Positions 24,101-33,219 of a stretch of 64,000 nt of DNA are shown piece after piece (the first letter of the stretch is position 1; each line of letters opens with the position of its first letter). Source of the DNA: Mya arenaria (lineage: Eukaryota > Mollusca > Bivalvia > Myida > Myidae); NCBI RefSeq assembly GCF_026914265.1, contig NC_069136.1, positions 26,796,701-26,860,700 of the forward strand, given 5' to 3'. The position numbers and the translations under genes were made by a program. The notes under the pieces are model-generated. The model worked only from the letters and a program-made list of their open reading frames with translations. It was not told the origin of the DNA and did not search any database.

Positions 24101-27100
24101 TGCTGCCTGCGTAGCATGGCAAACATACTTGGATCATGTTTACGGTGTCACGCTTCATTTTTCGCTCTCAAACATACACAGTGAAACATTTCTCCTATCT
24201 TTACAAACCTTGGCAGCAATCTCATATATATGTCAGTTAACTGAGTTTGATTACTAGTCAGATCATCCTTGTTACTGTAGAGAGTTATGGCCCTTTAACT
24301 GTCCAGAAAAAAACGGATGTTCTGACAAGCCACCGATCCAAATTTGTGGAATTCTACTTTTATCTTTTCAATAAACCTGTGAAGGGAATTGATTCAATGT
24401 TTTTCATGTCACATTTGTGGTAACTTTGATGCCGTATTATCAGCTTGCATCTTATACAATAACTTTTGAAACAAAGAGCAAATTTTTGAAACAAAGAGCT
24501 TTTGTCAGGTTTTGCAGTTTTTTTTTTATTTTGCTATAAAAAGTTCAATTGAATTGATAACATGCACACAATATTCACTGAAAATCTTAATTTTACTATA
24601 TTTTGTCATATCCTGATTGATAAGTCCCAATGTGTTGTGAGAAGAAATAATTGTTATTACTTCAAGGTCTCAAGGTCTTCACTTACTTTTGAATGAATTT
24701 TCTGCTATTCTGTCTTTGATTTAGACAGGAATGATAAAGTTCAGAATTCAGTGCTTCAGCTAGGCCTAAAAAGCAGGGTGAGGAACCTGGCTGCCTTTTC
24801 ACTTCACCCCGCTGTACCCTTTCATTTGACAGAATCATTTTTCAGAAAAAATGCATTAAAACAATAAATATTAAATTTTTTGACTCTGTAGTAAAGATAA
24901 CAGCTTAAGTATCATAGTCTGAACCTAAAACCGCAACTGTCGTACAGTAACTGTTGTCAAGTAAGTAAGATGTTTGCTGGGCATTTGCATGAAAAATAGT
25001 AGGATGTATCTTGAATGGATATAAATAACATTGGAAACAATTTCAACAGCTGTCAAATCCCCTCGATGATGTGTTTGGATTAAAAACCTTATTCAAAATT
25101 TCCAGGATTTTCAGGATTGGTATATTTTCTCTTTTGTCATCCCTTTTGAAGAGTCCAACTGTTTGTGATAGACACTCCCAGGTGTAGGTTATCTACATGT
25201 AAACTGTCTATTTCAGAAATCCGTATGACATTCCCAGACAGAATCTCTTAGATCAGATAGCGCGGATGAGAACCAACTTTCTACAGACCGCTTATAGCAG
25301 CAAAACAAAGTTGTCAGATACAGGTATATACACTTGTGTAGGGTAATAAATGAAGAAATCAGTGTTTCTTTTCCACCATTCTGGGGAGAGGGTCAGTGCC
25401 TTTCTGATTGGAAAAAATATGCTGTTTGAACTAAAATCAAGAATTTCTATTTTCTTAGAAATTAACATGAATGCTACAAGATAAAGATACAAAAACTATG
25501 ATGAGATTTGTTCATGAAAGAAAACATCAGTACTTCCACACAAAAGATTTAAGGTGTACGGTTTCTTGGTAAATTAATTTTTAAACTCCCAATTCTAGCC
25601 AGATTTCTACAAAAATTATGGGTTAAAGAATTGCAAAAAATGGGTATGCCGTTGGGTGCATGGGCGTATGTCATGAACAATTTTACGTTTAAGTTGTGAT
25701 AATTCTGCATTGGAGTTTTTATTCTATATCATAAATTTAATAGTTTGTATCCAAGTGTTATGAAACTTGGTCAGATTACTTGTCTGCATGTTTTTTGAAC
25801 AATTATGAATATAGGTGACCTTTAATAGGTTAAAAATTAGGTGACTAGGCTAAATCTTGGAAGAAGAAAAAGTCCAATTAAACACAAACCCCATTGAAGA
25901 TTTTTTTCTTTCATGGGTTCACTTTTTATGCCATCATCATGACTTTTGGTCAGAACATCCAAGACATTTTTTTTACCTCTAGATCTGCTCCAAACTATAT
26001 ATGGTAGAGATTGAAATAAATGATTAAATATCGATGGTGACAATCCATATCACTTGTCTTGGATCAAGTCTGGAAACTCCTAGATTTGAATCTTTTTGAT
26101 TTCCCAGTAATCTGCATATTGAACAGTGGAGCCCTCAGTTAATACCCCTCGACAGAAGTCAATATTTGTATATCCAACATCAAGAGTAGATTTATCAGCT
26201 AAAGGAATGTATTTTTGAAAAAACCTATCAATAAACATAGATGACAGACCACTTTTAAGATGTCCTTTACACAATTACACTGAGATTCTTCATCAAATCA
26301 ATACTTGTATCTTCAATATTTTTTTGTAAAATGAAGAAATGTTTATCTCAGTAAATTCCTTGTAAATTAAGTTACGGGGCCTTTTTGAAGAACATGTATT
26401 TCGTTGTTAAAGTCTCTCTGTGAATATGAATTTTGGATACTTGGTGACCCTTTGTTACTTTTTGTCATCTGAACTGGTTTAATGTCTTTAGGAATAGTAT
26501 GTTAAAATAACACCTAAAAAATTGTAACAAACAAGCTTTTTTGGTCTTGAAAATTGCGAAATAAGCCTTTTCACTTCCAATTCCTGATGAAATTATAAAA
26601 AACAATATCAACTGCAGTAACTTTCTTAATGTGTTTTCAGTTATTAACTTTACAATGAGTAATCAGTAAGTGTTACATTTTAAAATGTTCCCAAAATATT
26701 ATAGATTTACCAAGCATGAAATGTTATACATTTTCAGAACTGGTTCGAAAAATATGATTAACTATTTGTACACCATATCTTAACATTGTCAATTTCTTTC
26801 AGATGAGTTGCACAGTGTGCCGATTGGTCAGATGGGCAACTACCAGGAATATCTGAAGAAGGTAAACCTGGAGTCCCCTGCCCTCCGGCCCCTCGAGAAC
26901 ACGCCCACCAGGGTCCACATGTTCGGAAACCCTTTCAAGGTCAACAAGGTGAGTACTGCAAAACATAACATTCTCATGGTAAAAAAAGAACTGACTGTTT
27001 AAAGTCTAAACACAACATTTCAAAACCGTCTGAAAGTCTAAAATCAACACTCTAAAGGTTTCGAAACCGTCTGAAAGTCTAAAATCAACACTCTAAAGGT

Positions 27101-30100
27101 TTCGAAACCGTCTGAAAGTCTAAAATCAACACTCTAAAGGTTTCGAAACCGTCTGAAAGTCTAAAATCAACACTCTAAAGGTTTCGAAACTGTCTGAAAG
27201 TCTAAAATCAACACTAAAGGTTTCGAAACCGTCTGAAAGTCTAAAATCAACACTCTAAAGGTTTCGAAACCGTCTGAAAGTCTAAAATCAACACTCTAAA
27301 GGTTTCGAAACCGTCTGAAAGTCTAAAATCAACATTCTAAAGGTTTCAAAACCGTCTGAAAGTATAAAATCAACATTCTAAAGACTTCGAAACCTTCTTA
27401 AAGTCTACAACATTCTAAAGGTTTTGAGAAAAGGTTTCAAACTGTTTTAGACGTCTTAAAAGAACATTCTTAAGGTTTCAAATAATTCTAAAGAGTCTAA
27501 AAACTGATTAGAAACTGTCTTAAGAATATTCTTTTCCGAAGGTCTAAACACATTCTAAAACATTTTGATGGTCTTATTTTGAACTCCCATAGCTATACAT
27601 TCCCATTTGGAGATTGCTATCCTGTTCAAGGTTTGATTAGGTACTGAAGAACTTAAATCTTTCTTTTGACATCTGCGTAAGTTCCCTAAGCTCTGGTTGA
27701 ACTTTCAGTTGTTTAAAAAGTGATTGAAAGTGGCACATAGCTGGCTTGTTCATGAAAATCTGAATTATTTTAAACCCTTCTTACCCTAGTTAACATATTG
27801 GCAGATATTTTTTTTTTTTACGTTGCAATTTTTTTTAAAGACAAAATTTAGGGATGTGATTTATCTGCAATTTTAAACATATTTTTTTAACGATAACCGG
27901 TTTTTGTTTGTAACTTTAGATATTGTAAGTATGACAGTTATTTGCTTCTGACACTCCCTTTGATCCTTTTGGGGGCCTGAAGTGCCCCCTATACCTATCA
28001 CCAAAATGGTTTCAGCTCTTCAGCTGTCAGGTCAATCAAATCTCTAAAATTGAGGAAACTACACAAAACTAATGAAGCATGACAGGAAACCTAAAGAAAT
28101 ACTTCAAAATATAATTCAACAGTTTATGAAATCATTTAATCACACCTTTCCCTTTATAAACAGAACATAATGGTGGATGAGGCAGAGGATTCCATGTTAA
28201 CAGGCCAGCAGTCGCAGAAGAAGCGGCCCGCCGAGAGCCCGCCAAGCTCGCCAGGGCCAAGCAGGAAACGAAAACCAGGTAATTTTAATGAGTATTTGTC
28301 CGTAATGTATATAATGCATAAGCTGTAAGCAGCTGTAAAAAATTCTTTTTGTGTTCAGAGTTAATATGAAGATGTCACAAATTTCTTAGAGAAATGAAAT
28401 GATCACAAGACTATTTCAGTTTTTTGTGTTTTAAAAAAAATAATTGGCCAAAGGCTTAAACATTGATGGTACAGCCGAACCTTGTTTGCTCTACCTCCCA
28501 GGGTCCAGTTAAAATAACTTGACCCTTGAGAAATTTGAGCCAAGCAGGAATGCTTACCATCAGTATAAAGAAATCGGTCCTTCGCATCCGGTTCGAGCCA
28601 ACAAGGAATTCGAGCCAAGCCAGTTCAAGCCAATGTTTGACTGTATCTCAATATTCACATGAAGCTCATTAACAGTGACAATAGACTTGCTTAAAGCAAG
28701 GCTTATGACTCTGGCTTAAATAATATTGAAGTTATGCTGCTTGAGCGACTCGGGACATTTGATAAGCTTTTTGGGTCAGATTGACGTGCTCATTGTGTTC
28801 GTAACTTGTCATTCTTTGCGCTGAATTGCTCTTACATTTGAACTTGTCTCAATTCAGGTCCCCTTCCAAAGGACTTCAGATTAACGCGAAAGAGGCCTCC
28901 AGGTAGACTAAAGGAGGAGGATGGGCCTCCACTGTCACCAATATCAGAGATGTCTGAACCTGAGTCAGGTGGGTGCTATGTGGTAATAGATAAGCTTATG
29001 AATGGATATTCCTTCATATTAATCCGGAAGTGGCCCCCAGGTAGACTGATGGAGGAACAAGGGATTACACTGTCACCAGTCTGAGAGCAGTCTGTTGTTC
29101 CAGATAAGTGGTCAGCCTTTATAGGCTTGCTTTTGAAGAGCTCCTACATTTTCCTACTATTTGTCAACCACCTTTTATTTTTACCAGTACTATTTAAAAT
29201 AAACTTTATTTATGTATTAGATATCTCTTTATAAGTTGTATCTTTAAATAGAAACAGTTCCGAGCTCAGATCATATATAATTTTGAAACTGCACCAATAA
29301 GCTAAGTTTCATGAATGTTTTTAAAATTCAGGCAATTGCTTGTTAAGGTAAAACATAGTTATAAAATATCCTTAAATTGAGGTAAAAAAATTCTTATTTT
29401 CCTACTTTTGTTGTGAAAAACAATTTTGTTCACAAGGTCTATAATGGTTTCACATTAAACTTGATAGATAAGTAAATTAATATTCAAGTTAAGTTTCAAA
29501 TTATTTTTTTACAATGATTGTGAATTACAAGTTATTACAACATTCTATTAATCACTCTCATTTGCGCGAGAGAGTTGTCTTGTGTTGTGGGGGAAACCAG
29601 ACGACCGGTCCAAAGGAAACCCACTTGTCCCGCTTGGTGACCACAAACCAAACTCACATGCACCCTGGCTGGAAATTGAGAAGCTGTACATGTTAAACTG
29701 ATACAGCTAAATTACATTTATTTAGAGGTTGAGTGTTTGAAATTAATGAAAGGTACTGGTTTAATGTTAACTTCCATTTTTCAGAATTTAGGTCTAATTA
29801 AACTTGATTCAAATGATTCATTGTATGCTTTCCAGTGGTTTATATAGATTTGTCAGTGAAATGATATTGATATTTAACTATTTAAAACAGTGAAAATATC
29901 TGTTTGATATTTTTCACTGTTTTAAAATTTTAGAACGCTCCACATTCTAAATCAATGGCATTATATGTTAAAGTTATACTTTACGAGTTCCTACTGAACA
30001 CCAAAAGTAACTTCTTCACTAGTGGCTAGGCTACTCGTAAAATATAACTTTTGGTGCTAACTTTGTGAAATATATAATGATCTTACACTGAAAAAAAACA

Positions 30101-30953
30101 ATTATCCTAATAATATATTTGATTTCCAGAATCGGAGAGTGATTTTGAAGTGAAAATCAAAATAGAACCAGTGGAGGAAAACCATATCAATGAAAACTCA
30201 TATGACTCAGAATTGACCAATCATATCAAAGTGGAGGAAAATGGGCGGAGCAGCCCAGATTATTCAACCCATGATATTAAACTGGCTATAAATAGAAAGA
30301 ATAACAGAGTGAATAACAAAAAAGACGCCGGGAATGGATGGACGGATAATTCTCAACTGAGAGCACTCATTGTTAAGGAGATCAGGAAACCAGGGAAAAG
30401 TAAGTTATACATTTCTTTATTGGATATATGCTGAAAAAAATTGGAGATAGGGATACATCCCTATATAATTAGGCAAAGTAAATTATCTTCCTCCCCTTGT
30501 TGAAGGCTTTAAATGCAGTTCTTTTCTTATGTGAAATCGTCATCAATTTTATCAATGTTTGAAACTGTCTTAGGTCCTTATTTGTCATTGAAGTCTAGTA
30601 CTAAAAAAACAATTTTTGGAACCTTTTTTGTGATAAATTATACCCAATTTCAGTCACTCAGGTTATTTAATTGGGAAACTAAAGCCTTAACTACCACAGT
30701 ATGGAAATAAATGATTAGGTATACTACAGGTGATACTTTCCTGTTAACTAATTAGCTTTTGTTTTATGTTTCAGGATATGACACATTGTTTGAACATATG
30801 AACAGAGTGCAGGGGTCTTTTGAAATCAGACACGCGTTTGTGCGAGAAATTATCCATGAAGCAGCTAGGTTTAAGAAGAAATTTCTTATAGACTTGTTAC
30901 AACAATTTGAGACATCCCTCATCAAACATTCCAAGAACAATAAACACAGATAA
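11993..30953 (+). CDS. INTS6: Integrator complex subunit 6 (19 exons, complete)
   Basis: INTS6 is a subunit of the nuclear Integrator complex, which cleaves snRNA and promoter-proximal RNA polymerase II transcripts and recruits PP2A. The exons join to 2655 nt, 884 codons plus stop, close to the 887 residues of human INTS6, and every junction phase matches. Exons: 11993-12103, 12202-12279, 13278-13427, 14114-14203, 14647-14836, 15684-15854, 16400-16614, 17174-17326, 18072-18204, 20243-20337, 21816-21926, 22154-22233, 22820-22969, 25217-25323, 26803-26948, 28164-28278, 28858-28968, 30130-30399, 30775-30953. A von Willebrand A domain starts at residue 3 with a MIDAS-type DTSAS (D9, S11, S13). 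Strong family signatures are KEPFRWDQR, LPFDKYELEPSPLTQFILER, NSAKYSELGHPFGYLKAS, LFVMPYNYPVLLPLL and GQMGNYQEYLK. Residues ~660-800 are charged and poorly conserved. The C-terminal ~75 residues match the INTS6/SAGE1/DDX26B C-terminal domain. The start is the first ATG at the conserved N-terminus. Confidence 0.97.
12202..12279 (+). CDS. INTS6: INTS6 exon 2
   Basis: Codons 38-63 (IRGRDPNSRWDRYMLLTLD...), bounded by ctgcag and |gtaatg, phase 0 at both ends. Matches the RxRDPxSRxDRYML block of the vWA domain. Confidence 0.96.
13278..13427 (+). CDS. INTS6: INTS6 exon 3
   Basis: Codons 64-113 (AGWKESHATFTSELKNLSAG... to SGIDTYGQ), vWA domain. Acceptor ttttag, donor CAG|gtttgt, phase 0. The preceding intron (12,280-13,277) holds no other gene; a 110-codon frame there is AT-rich chance. 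Confidence 0.96.
14114..14203 (+). CDS. INTS6: INTS6 exon 4
   Basis: Codons 114-143, GRCPHFLEPAVIIVLTDSGK and following, containing the TDSGK loop of the vWA domain. Ends GAG|gtaact, phase 0. Confidence 0.96.
14647..14836 (+). CDS. INTS6: INTS6 exon 5
   Basis: Codons 144-206 plus one base. Contains GHELTKEPFRWDQRIFGLVM, the most recognisable INTS6 block, and ends in MCEVTGG split at phase 1 (ACTGGAG|gtatgg). Confidence 0.96.
15588..15666 (+). pseudogene. Decayed partial copy of INTS6 exon 6
   Basis: About 51 bases starting gccatagttaggctcatgtg align without gaps to exon 6 (gccatagacagcctcgtatc...), including the shared ends gttgtcata and agttt, with roughly 70 percent identity by eye. It lies in intron 5 less than 100 bases before the real exon. 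It has no intact frame or splice sites of its own. Confidence 0.6.
15684..15854 (+). CDS. INTS6: INTS6 exon 6
   Basis: Phase 1 start, codons ~207-263: RSYAVYNQKMLNAAIDSLVS, then QNGVVIQFEKIGPDPPP. Acceptor ccctccag, donor AAAG|gtaaac, phase 1 out. Closes the vWA domain. Confidence 0.96.
16400..16614 (+). CDS. INTS6: INTS6 exon 7
   Basis: Codons ~264-335. The first half is poorly conserved, then WHNLRRLVMVPRSAQKGYSV and GHWPIPEPFWPDN match the family. Acceptor tttatag, donor TTA|gtaagt, phase 0 out. Confidence 0.95.
17174..17326 (+). CDS. INTS6: INTS6 exon 8
   Basis: Codons 336-386, PPRSAHPNVQFSCAPCEPLV then LPFDKYELEPSPLTQFILER, almost identical to the vertebrate protein. Phase 0 at both ends (ttccag, CAG|gtatgt). 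Confidence 0.97.
18072..18204 (+). CDS. INTS6: INTS6 exon 9
   Basis: Codons 387-430 plus one base, VFISNSAKYSELGHPFGYLK and LFVMPYNYPVLLPLL. Donor TTAG|gtaggt, phase 1 out. Confidence 0.97.
18478..18590 (+). repeat. G-rich minisatellite in INTS6 intron 9 (left tract)
   Basis: Short degenerate units of the form gagggggtgggtattttaac with runs of four or five G. The same repeat style recurs at 19,588-19,740. The G runs are on the INTS6 sense strand, so the unspliced RNA could form G-quadruplexes. Confidence 0.65.
18599..18847 (-). repeat. Inverted copy of the INTS6 exon 13 3' end and start of intron 13
   Basis: Read on the minus strand this segment matches 22,912-23,156 almost base for base, with a handful of differences. 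The copy contains the last ~57 coding bases of exon 13 (YNTFTIAVPDKDIKPQQFR), its TTTAG|gtatga donor and about 190 bases of intron. The minus-strand frame continues upstream to about 18,985 into an unrelated peptide (IYWRIKETTRAIKGLRKHKH) that I do not recognise. The intronic portion belongs to a dispersed repeat also seen at 55,535-55,692. Confidence 0.88.
19588..19740 (+). repeat. G-rich minisatellite in INTS6 intron 9 (right tract)
   Basis: Units around gtattgattggcagagaggg and gagggggtgggg, related to the tract at 18,478-18,590. The plus-strand 105-codon frame over it is a repeat artefact. Confidence 0.65.
20243..20337 (+). CDS. INTS6: INTS6 exon 10
   Basis: Completes the split Asp codon, then ELFKVHKLKPSLQWRQRFDN and YLKTMPGYYAQ, codons 431-462. 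Acceptor tttgcag, donor CAG|gtatgt, phase 0 out. Confidence 0.96.
20429..20896. mobile_element. MITE with TTAA-flanked inverted termini in INTS6 intron 10
   Basis: The left end ttaaagggactgtctcacag and the right end ctgtgacacagtcccttaa are inverted copies beginning at TTAA, the target favoured by piggyBac-type elements. Inside is a short tRNA-like phrase (gccttgatagctcagt). No transposase is present. Confidence 0.65.
21481..21768. mobile_element. MITE with gggccatattcaataa termini
   Basis: The left end gggccatattcaataagcac and the right end taagaggtttattgaataca are inverted. It also contains an internal inverted pair (cctttccttcatagat / tatgaaggaaagg). It sits just before INTS6 exon 11. Confidence 0.6.
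21816..21926 (+). CDS. INTS6: INTS6 exon 11
   Basis: Codons 463-499, PLKRALARMGAHNLVPDNMD and LSYSVITYLKKLKNL. Phase 0 at both ends. Confidence 0.96.
22154..22233 (+). CDS. INTS6: INTS6 exon 12
   Basis: Codons 500-525 plus two bases, GKMEMDRLVASVGSKAPPHE then GIKVCS. Donor TCCAG|gtatgt, phase 2 out. Confidence 0.95.
22291..22378 (+). pseudogene. Decayed copy of INTS6 exon 12
   Basis: Starting 57 bases after the real exon, ctatctggtggcctacgttg and gctccaaggcttcaccacat reproduce exon 12, followed by a mutated donor region (gctcaatgtatctgtgtac against gctccaggtatgtgtgtat). The GT is out of place, so this copy cannot be spliced like the original. Confidence 0.85.
22820..22969 (+). CDS. INTS6: INTS6 exon 13
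   Basis: Codons ~526-575, RTKTSVLQRKDFSQLLKNVG to DKDIKPQQFR. Acceptor tttcag, donor TTTAG|gtatga, phase 2 in and out. Its last 57 bases and donor are duplicated in inverted orientation at 18,599-18,847. Confidence 0.95.
23511..24126 (+). repeat. 49-bp minisatellite in INTS6 intron 13
   Basis: About 12.5 nearly identical copies of tgtgctgcctgcgtggcatg gcaaactcatatggatcatg tcaaatttt. Since 49 is not a multiple of three, and the unit lacks stops in all three frames, three long overlapping frames (200-244 codons) run through it and all encode the same peptide cycle. This is a satellite, not a gene. Confidence 0.95.
25217..25323 (+). CDS. INTS6: INTS6 exon 14
   Basis: Completes Arg, then NPYDIPRQNLLDQIARMRTN FLQTAYSSK, matching the AYDIPRRNLLDHLTRMRSN block of vertebrate INTS6. 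Donor ACAG|gtatat, phase 1 out. Confidence 0.95.
26803..26948 (+). CDS. INTS6: INTS6 exon 15
   Basis: Contains HSVPIGQMGNYQEYLKKVN and VHMFGNPFKVNK, codons 612-660. Donor AAG|gtgagt, phase 0. Confidence 0.97.
27003..27420 (+). repeat. 41-bp minisatellite in INTS6 intron 15
   Basis: About ten copies of aaagtctaaaatcaacactc taaaggtttcgaaaccgtctg begin some 55 bases after the exon 15 donor. Copies decay toward the right, with further degenerate traces to about 27,560. Confidence 0.92.
28164..28278 (+). CDS. INTS6: INTS6 exon 16
   Basis: NIMVDEAEDSMLTGQQSQKK then a basic, Pro/Ser-rich stretch ending RKRKPG, possibly a nuclear localisation signal. Phase 0 in, phase 1 out. Confidence 0.92.
28470..28645. 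mobile_element. 176-bp MITE, same family as 50,516-50,695
   Basis: Bounded by tacagccgaac and gtttgactgta. Shares with 50,516 the interior gttcgagccaa..aggaat-tcgagccaagc. The termini are pogo/Tigger-like (TACAG..CTGTA). It lies in INTS6 intron 16. Confidence 0.7.
28858..28968 (+). CDS. INTS6: INTS6 exon 17
   Basis: GPLPKDFRLTRKRPPGRLKE followed by an acidic/Pro/Ser stretch (SPISEMSEPES). Acceptor aattcag, donor TCAG|gtgggt, phase 1 out. Confidence 0.9.
29011..29095 (+). pseudogene. Decayed copy of INTS6 exon 17
   Basis: ccttcatattaatccggaag, caggtagactgatggaggaa and cactgtcaccagtctgagag parallel exon 17 (cttcagattaacgcgaaag, caggtagactaaaggaggag, cactgtcaccaatatcagag) in the same order and spacing, 42 bases after the real exon. 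The frame is broken. Confidence 0.85.
29560..29692 (-). repeat. SINE-like repeat, inverted relative to 59,640-59,800
   Basis: On the minus strand it reads atgcatgtgagtttggtttg-type sequence (here gggtgcatgtgagtttggtt), tggtcaccaagcgggac, then gtttcccccacaaca and ctctcgcgc, in the same order as the plus-strand copy at 59,690-59,790. Confidence 0.75.
29881..30052. repeat. Two inverted-repeat hairpins in INTS6 intron 17
   Basis: The first (29,881-29,927) has ~20-bp arms tttaaaacagtgaaaatatc and gatatttttcactgttttaa around a 5-base loop. The second has arms agttatactttacgagt (from 29,972) and actcgtaaaatataact (from 30,032), with one mismatch. They are probably relics of palindromic elements. 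Confidence 0.6.
30130..30399 (+). CDS. INTS6: INTS6 exon 18
   Basis: Begins ESESDFEVKIKIEPVEENH, a Glu/Lys-rich linker containing an IKIEPVEE sumoylation-like motif, and ends LRALIVKEIRKPGK, where the conserved C-terminal domain begins. Donor AAAA|gtaagt, phase 1 out. Confidence 0.93.
30775..30953 (+). CDS. INTS6: INTS6 exon 19 (terminal)
   Basis: RYDTLFEHMNRVQGSFEIRH and EIIHEAARFKKKFLIDLLQQ, the conserved INTS6 C-terminal helical domain, which in other animals contacts INTS3. Ends at TAA. A polyadenylation-type aataaa lies at 31,281, about 330 bases on. Confidence 0.96.
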
Positions 30954-31280
30954 TGTTGGGCTTTCCATAGATTTCCCAGCATTCATTGTTATTGTCATTA
31001 TCATGTCATCACAAAATGTGTTCATTCATCGATGACATCATCAGTTTCTGTGATGACATTTCGTAATCATTTTCATCTTTATCATCAAATACATCTCACT
31101 TGCCCATGCAACAAAAATGCAACTGTGATCTTGTTTGATTTCTAAGCAATTCTATGTATTTTGTAATGATTTGACTGTTATTTATGAACACAGTTGTTTT
31201 TACATACATTGTCTTGGCCGTCATTAAAACCTTTTTGATTCACAGTGGTTTCAACATATTCACCCAAAATGTCCTGACTA

Positions 31281-31286
31281 AATAAA
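31281..31286 (+). terminator. Putative INTS6 polyadenylation signal
   Basis: First aataaa well placed after the INTS6 stop (ctaaataaagc). Other AT-rich candidates exist further on, so usage is unproven. Confidence 0.4.
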
Positions 31287-31289
31287 GCA

Positions 31290-32253
31290 ATTTATTCCTT
31301 AAGTAGGCAAACAGTCTAATTAGCTCATCCGTCAAAGTAAAAGGTCTTGGTATTTTCATTTTCATATTTTCATAGTTGTTGACATATTTGTGCGAAAAAT
31401 GGAACTCGAAAACTGTTAAAAGATATTTAAATGAAATTCAACATATTCTATTGAAACTTGGTACACATTTTGCCAGAGACTGTTAACCATGGCATTAATA
31501 ATCATAGGCTTTCACTTCATGGTGCTCTTCTTGTGGCATGTCAGAGTATTTTCCCACCTATCTGGTGCACAAGACAACTCAAAATTGTAGATTTCACATC
31601 AAATTTGCAATTTTCCAATTTGGGAAATTTAGAAAAATGACAATTGAGTTTGTGTTGGTATTGTTAAAATACCAATCAAAATGTTCATTTCCATTTTCAG
31701 GACGTAAGAAAAATATATATTGGGATATATATATATAGACTAGATTGCTGTAGGAAATAGGCCGATATTCGTCCCCTACAACAGGGCCGAAAAACCCTGT
31801 ATAATGTTCTCTTGTTGGATGTTAATTCACAAATTGGTCAAAAAATATTTAAATTGACGCTTTGAAACTCTGATAAAAGTTGAACCACTGCAAACAAACA
31901 TGTTTTATTAGGACGGCCTCCTCTATTATGCTTAATGTGTCAGACTGTGATAATGTAAATAGTTAAGGCATTGTTTACATTCATTGTTTACATTCATTGT
32001 TTCACCCATCAGACATGTGCTTTCCTTGATCGAAAATGAACTTTTTATCATCACCACAAATGCTCAAGCTCGATTTTCTGATGAGCGTGTTAATTTTCAA
32101 ATTCATCTAAAAAACACTTGATTCAATCTGTCACTTACATAATTGCATGTGTTTAACATTTTCCAATACTTTTAATTACATTAACTCGCTAAATATACTG
32201 TTCATTTAGAAGTGTTGAAAAGACAAAATCTTTCTACGGAACCACAAAGGACT
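31290..32253. other. Intergenic, AT-rich, nothing recognised
   Basis: Downstream of INTS6. It contains a short (TA)n run at about 31,725 and no convincing exon, RNA gene or repeat boundary that I can identify. Confidence 0.5.
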
Positions 32254-32712
32254 GGGCTGATATTCACTAAAGTCCTGAGTCTGAGTTCCAGACTCAGGCT
32301 CAGAAAAGAAATTTTTTAATTGTGTTGTAAAAATGTAAATATAAGAGAAAAATATCAGCATCTGTTACAAATAATCTGTTCAACAATCAGGCACACACCT
32401 GTCAAAATTAGTCATATAGATATTTGGAGACATTTAAGATTTCAGTTTTCTTAGCCTGAATCCAACACAGACTCAGGGCGTGAGTTTGAAACTTAACCTC
32501 AGCAAAGCTTAAATTAATTTTGGTGTAAAAATGCTAATATATGGCTAAGGATGGTAATAAAAATGATGTATGTTTTACAAATAATCTACAATAAGGCACA
32601 CATCTTGAGACACAATGAGTTATATTATAGATATTTTGAAACATTTAAGATATCAGTTTTCTAAGCTTATGTCGCCTGAAACTAATACTAAAGACGTTAG
32701 TGAATACTGCCC
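32254..32712. mobile_element. 459-bp MITE with gggc..tattcactaa termini
   Basis: The left end gggctgatattcactaaagt and the right end gacgttagtgaatactgccc are inverted copies. The interior has a repeated block (catttaagat-t-tcagtttt around 32,430 and 32,640; gagtctgagttccagactcag palindrome near the left end). Confidence 0.7.
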
Positions 32713-32756
32713 TTGGACTTCTCAGCAAATGTTTTCCTTTTTCTTATGTTTAACCT

Positions 32757-33219
32757 TAAGGGTTTTAGCTAATTATGAGTTATTTGAGGGTGCTGCACCC
32801 TGCCCCTTTTGAAAGCACCCCTCTGCCCTCATGGAACCAGCATGTACACCCTTTTGACTTCTTAGAATTAAATGCTAAAGGTAATAATTGCTTTTTCTTG
32901 TTTTGTTTAAAAGCTTTTTATATGACTATATACATACAAACTTAATATATCTGGTAATTCGATATTTATATGAAAAACTACAGAAACATGTTCAGTAGCC
33001 AAAAGTTTAAACATAAACCCTGTTTAATGGCACAGTGTAAACGCAGGGTAAAGACTTAAACCTTAAGCTACTTCAATAACCAGTAAACACATTTACAATT
33101 TTTGCAAAATTTGTAATATTCAAGTTTATCAGACGGATGAAATGTGCCCTTTTAACACTTATCACCCTGTCCCTTTTCTGCAGCACCCTGCCCTTTTCAA
33201 AACCTGGCTAAAACCCTAT
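32757..33219. mobile_element. 463-bp inverted-repeat element
   Basis: The left end taagggttttagct and the right end ggctaaaacccta are inverted. The interior contains two related phrases (gcaccctgccccttttgaaa near 32,800 and gcaccctgcccttttcaaaa near 33,184). It is adjacent to the previous element and has no coding sequence. Confidence 0.55.

Noticed and set aside
23510..24257. Three overlapping long plus-strand frames (200-244 codons)
   Set aside because: All encode the same 49-bp repeat in rotating frames inside INTS6 intron 13.
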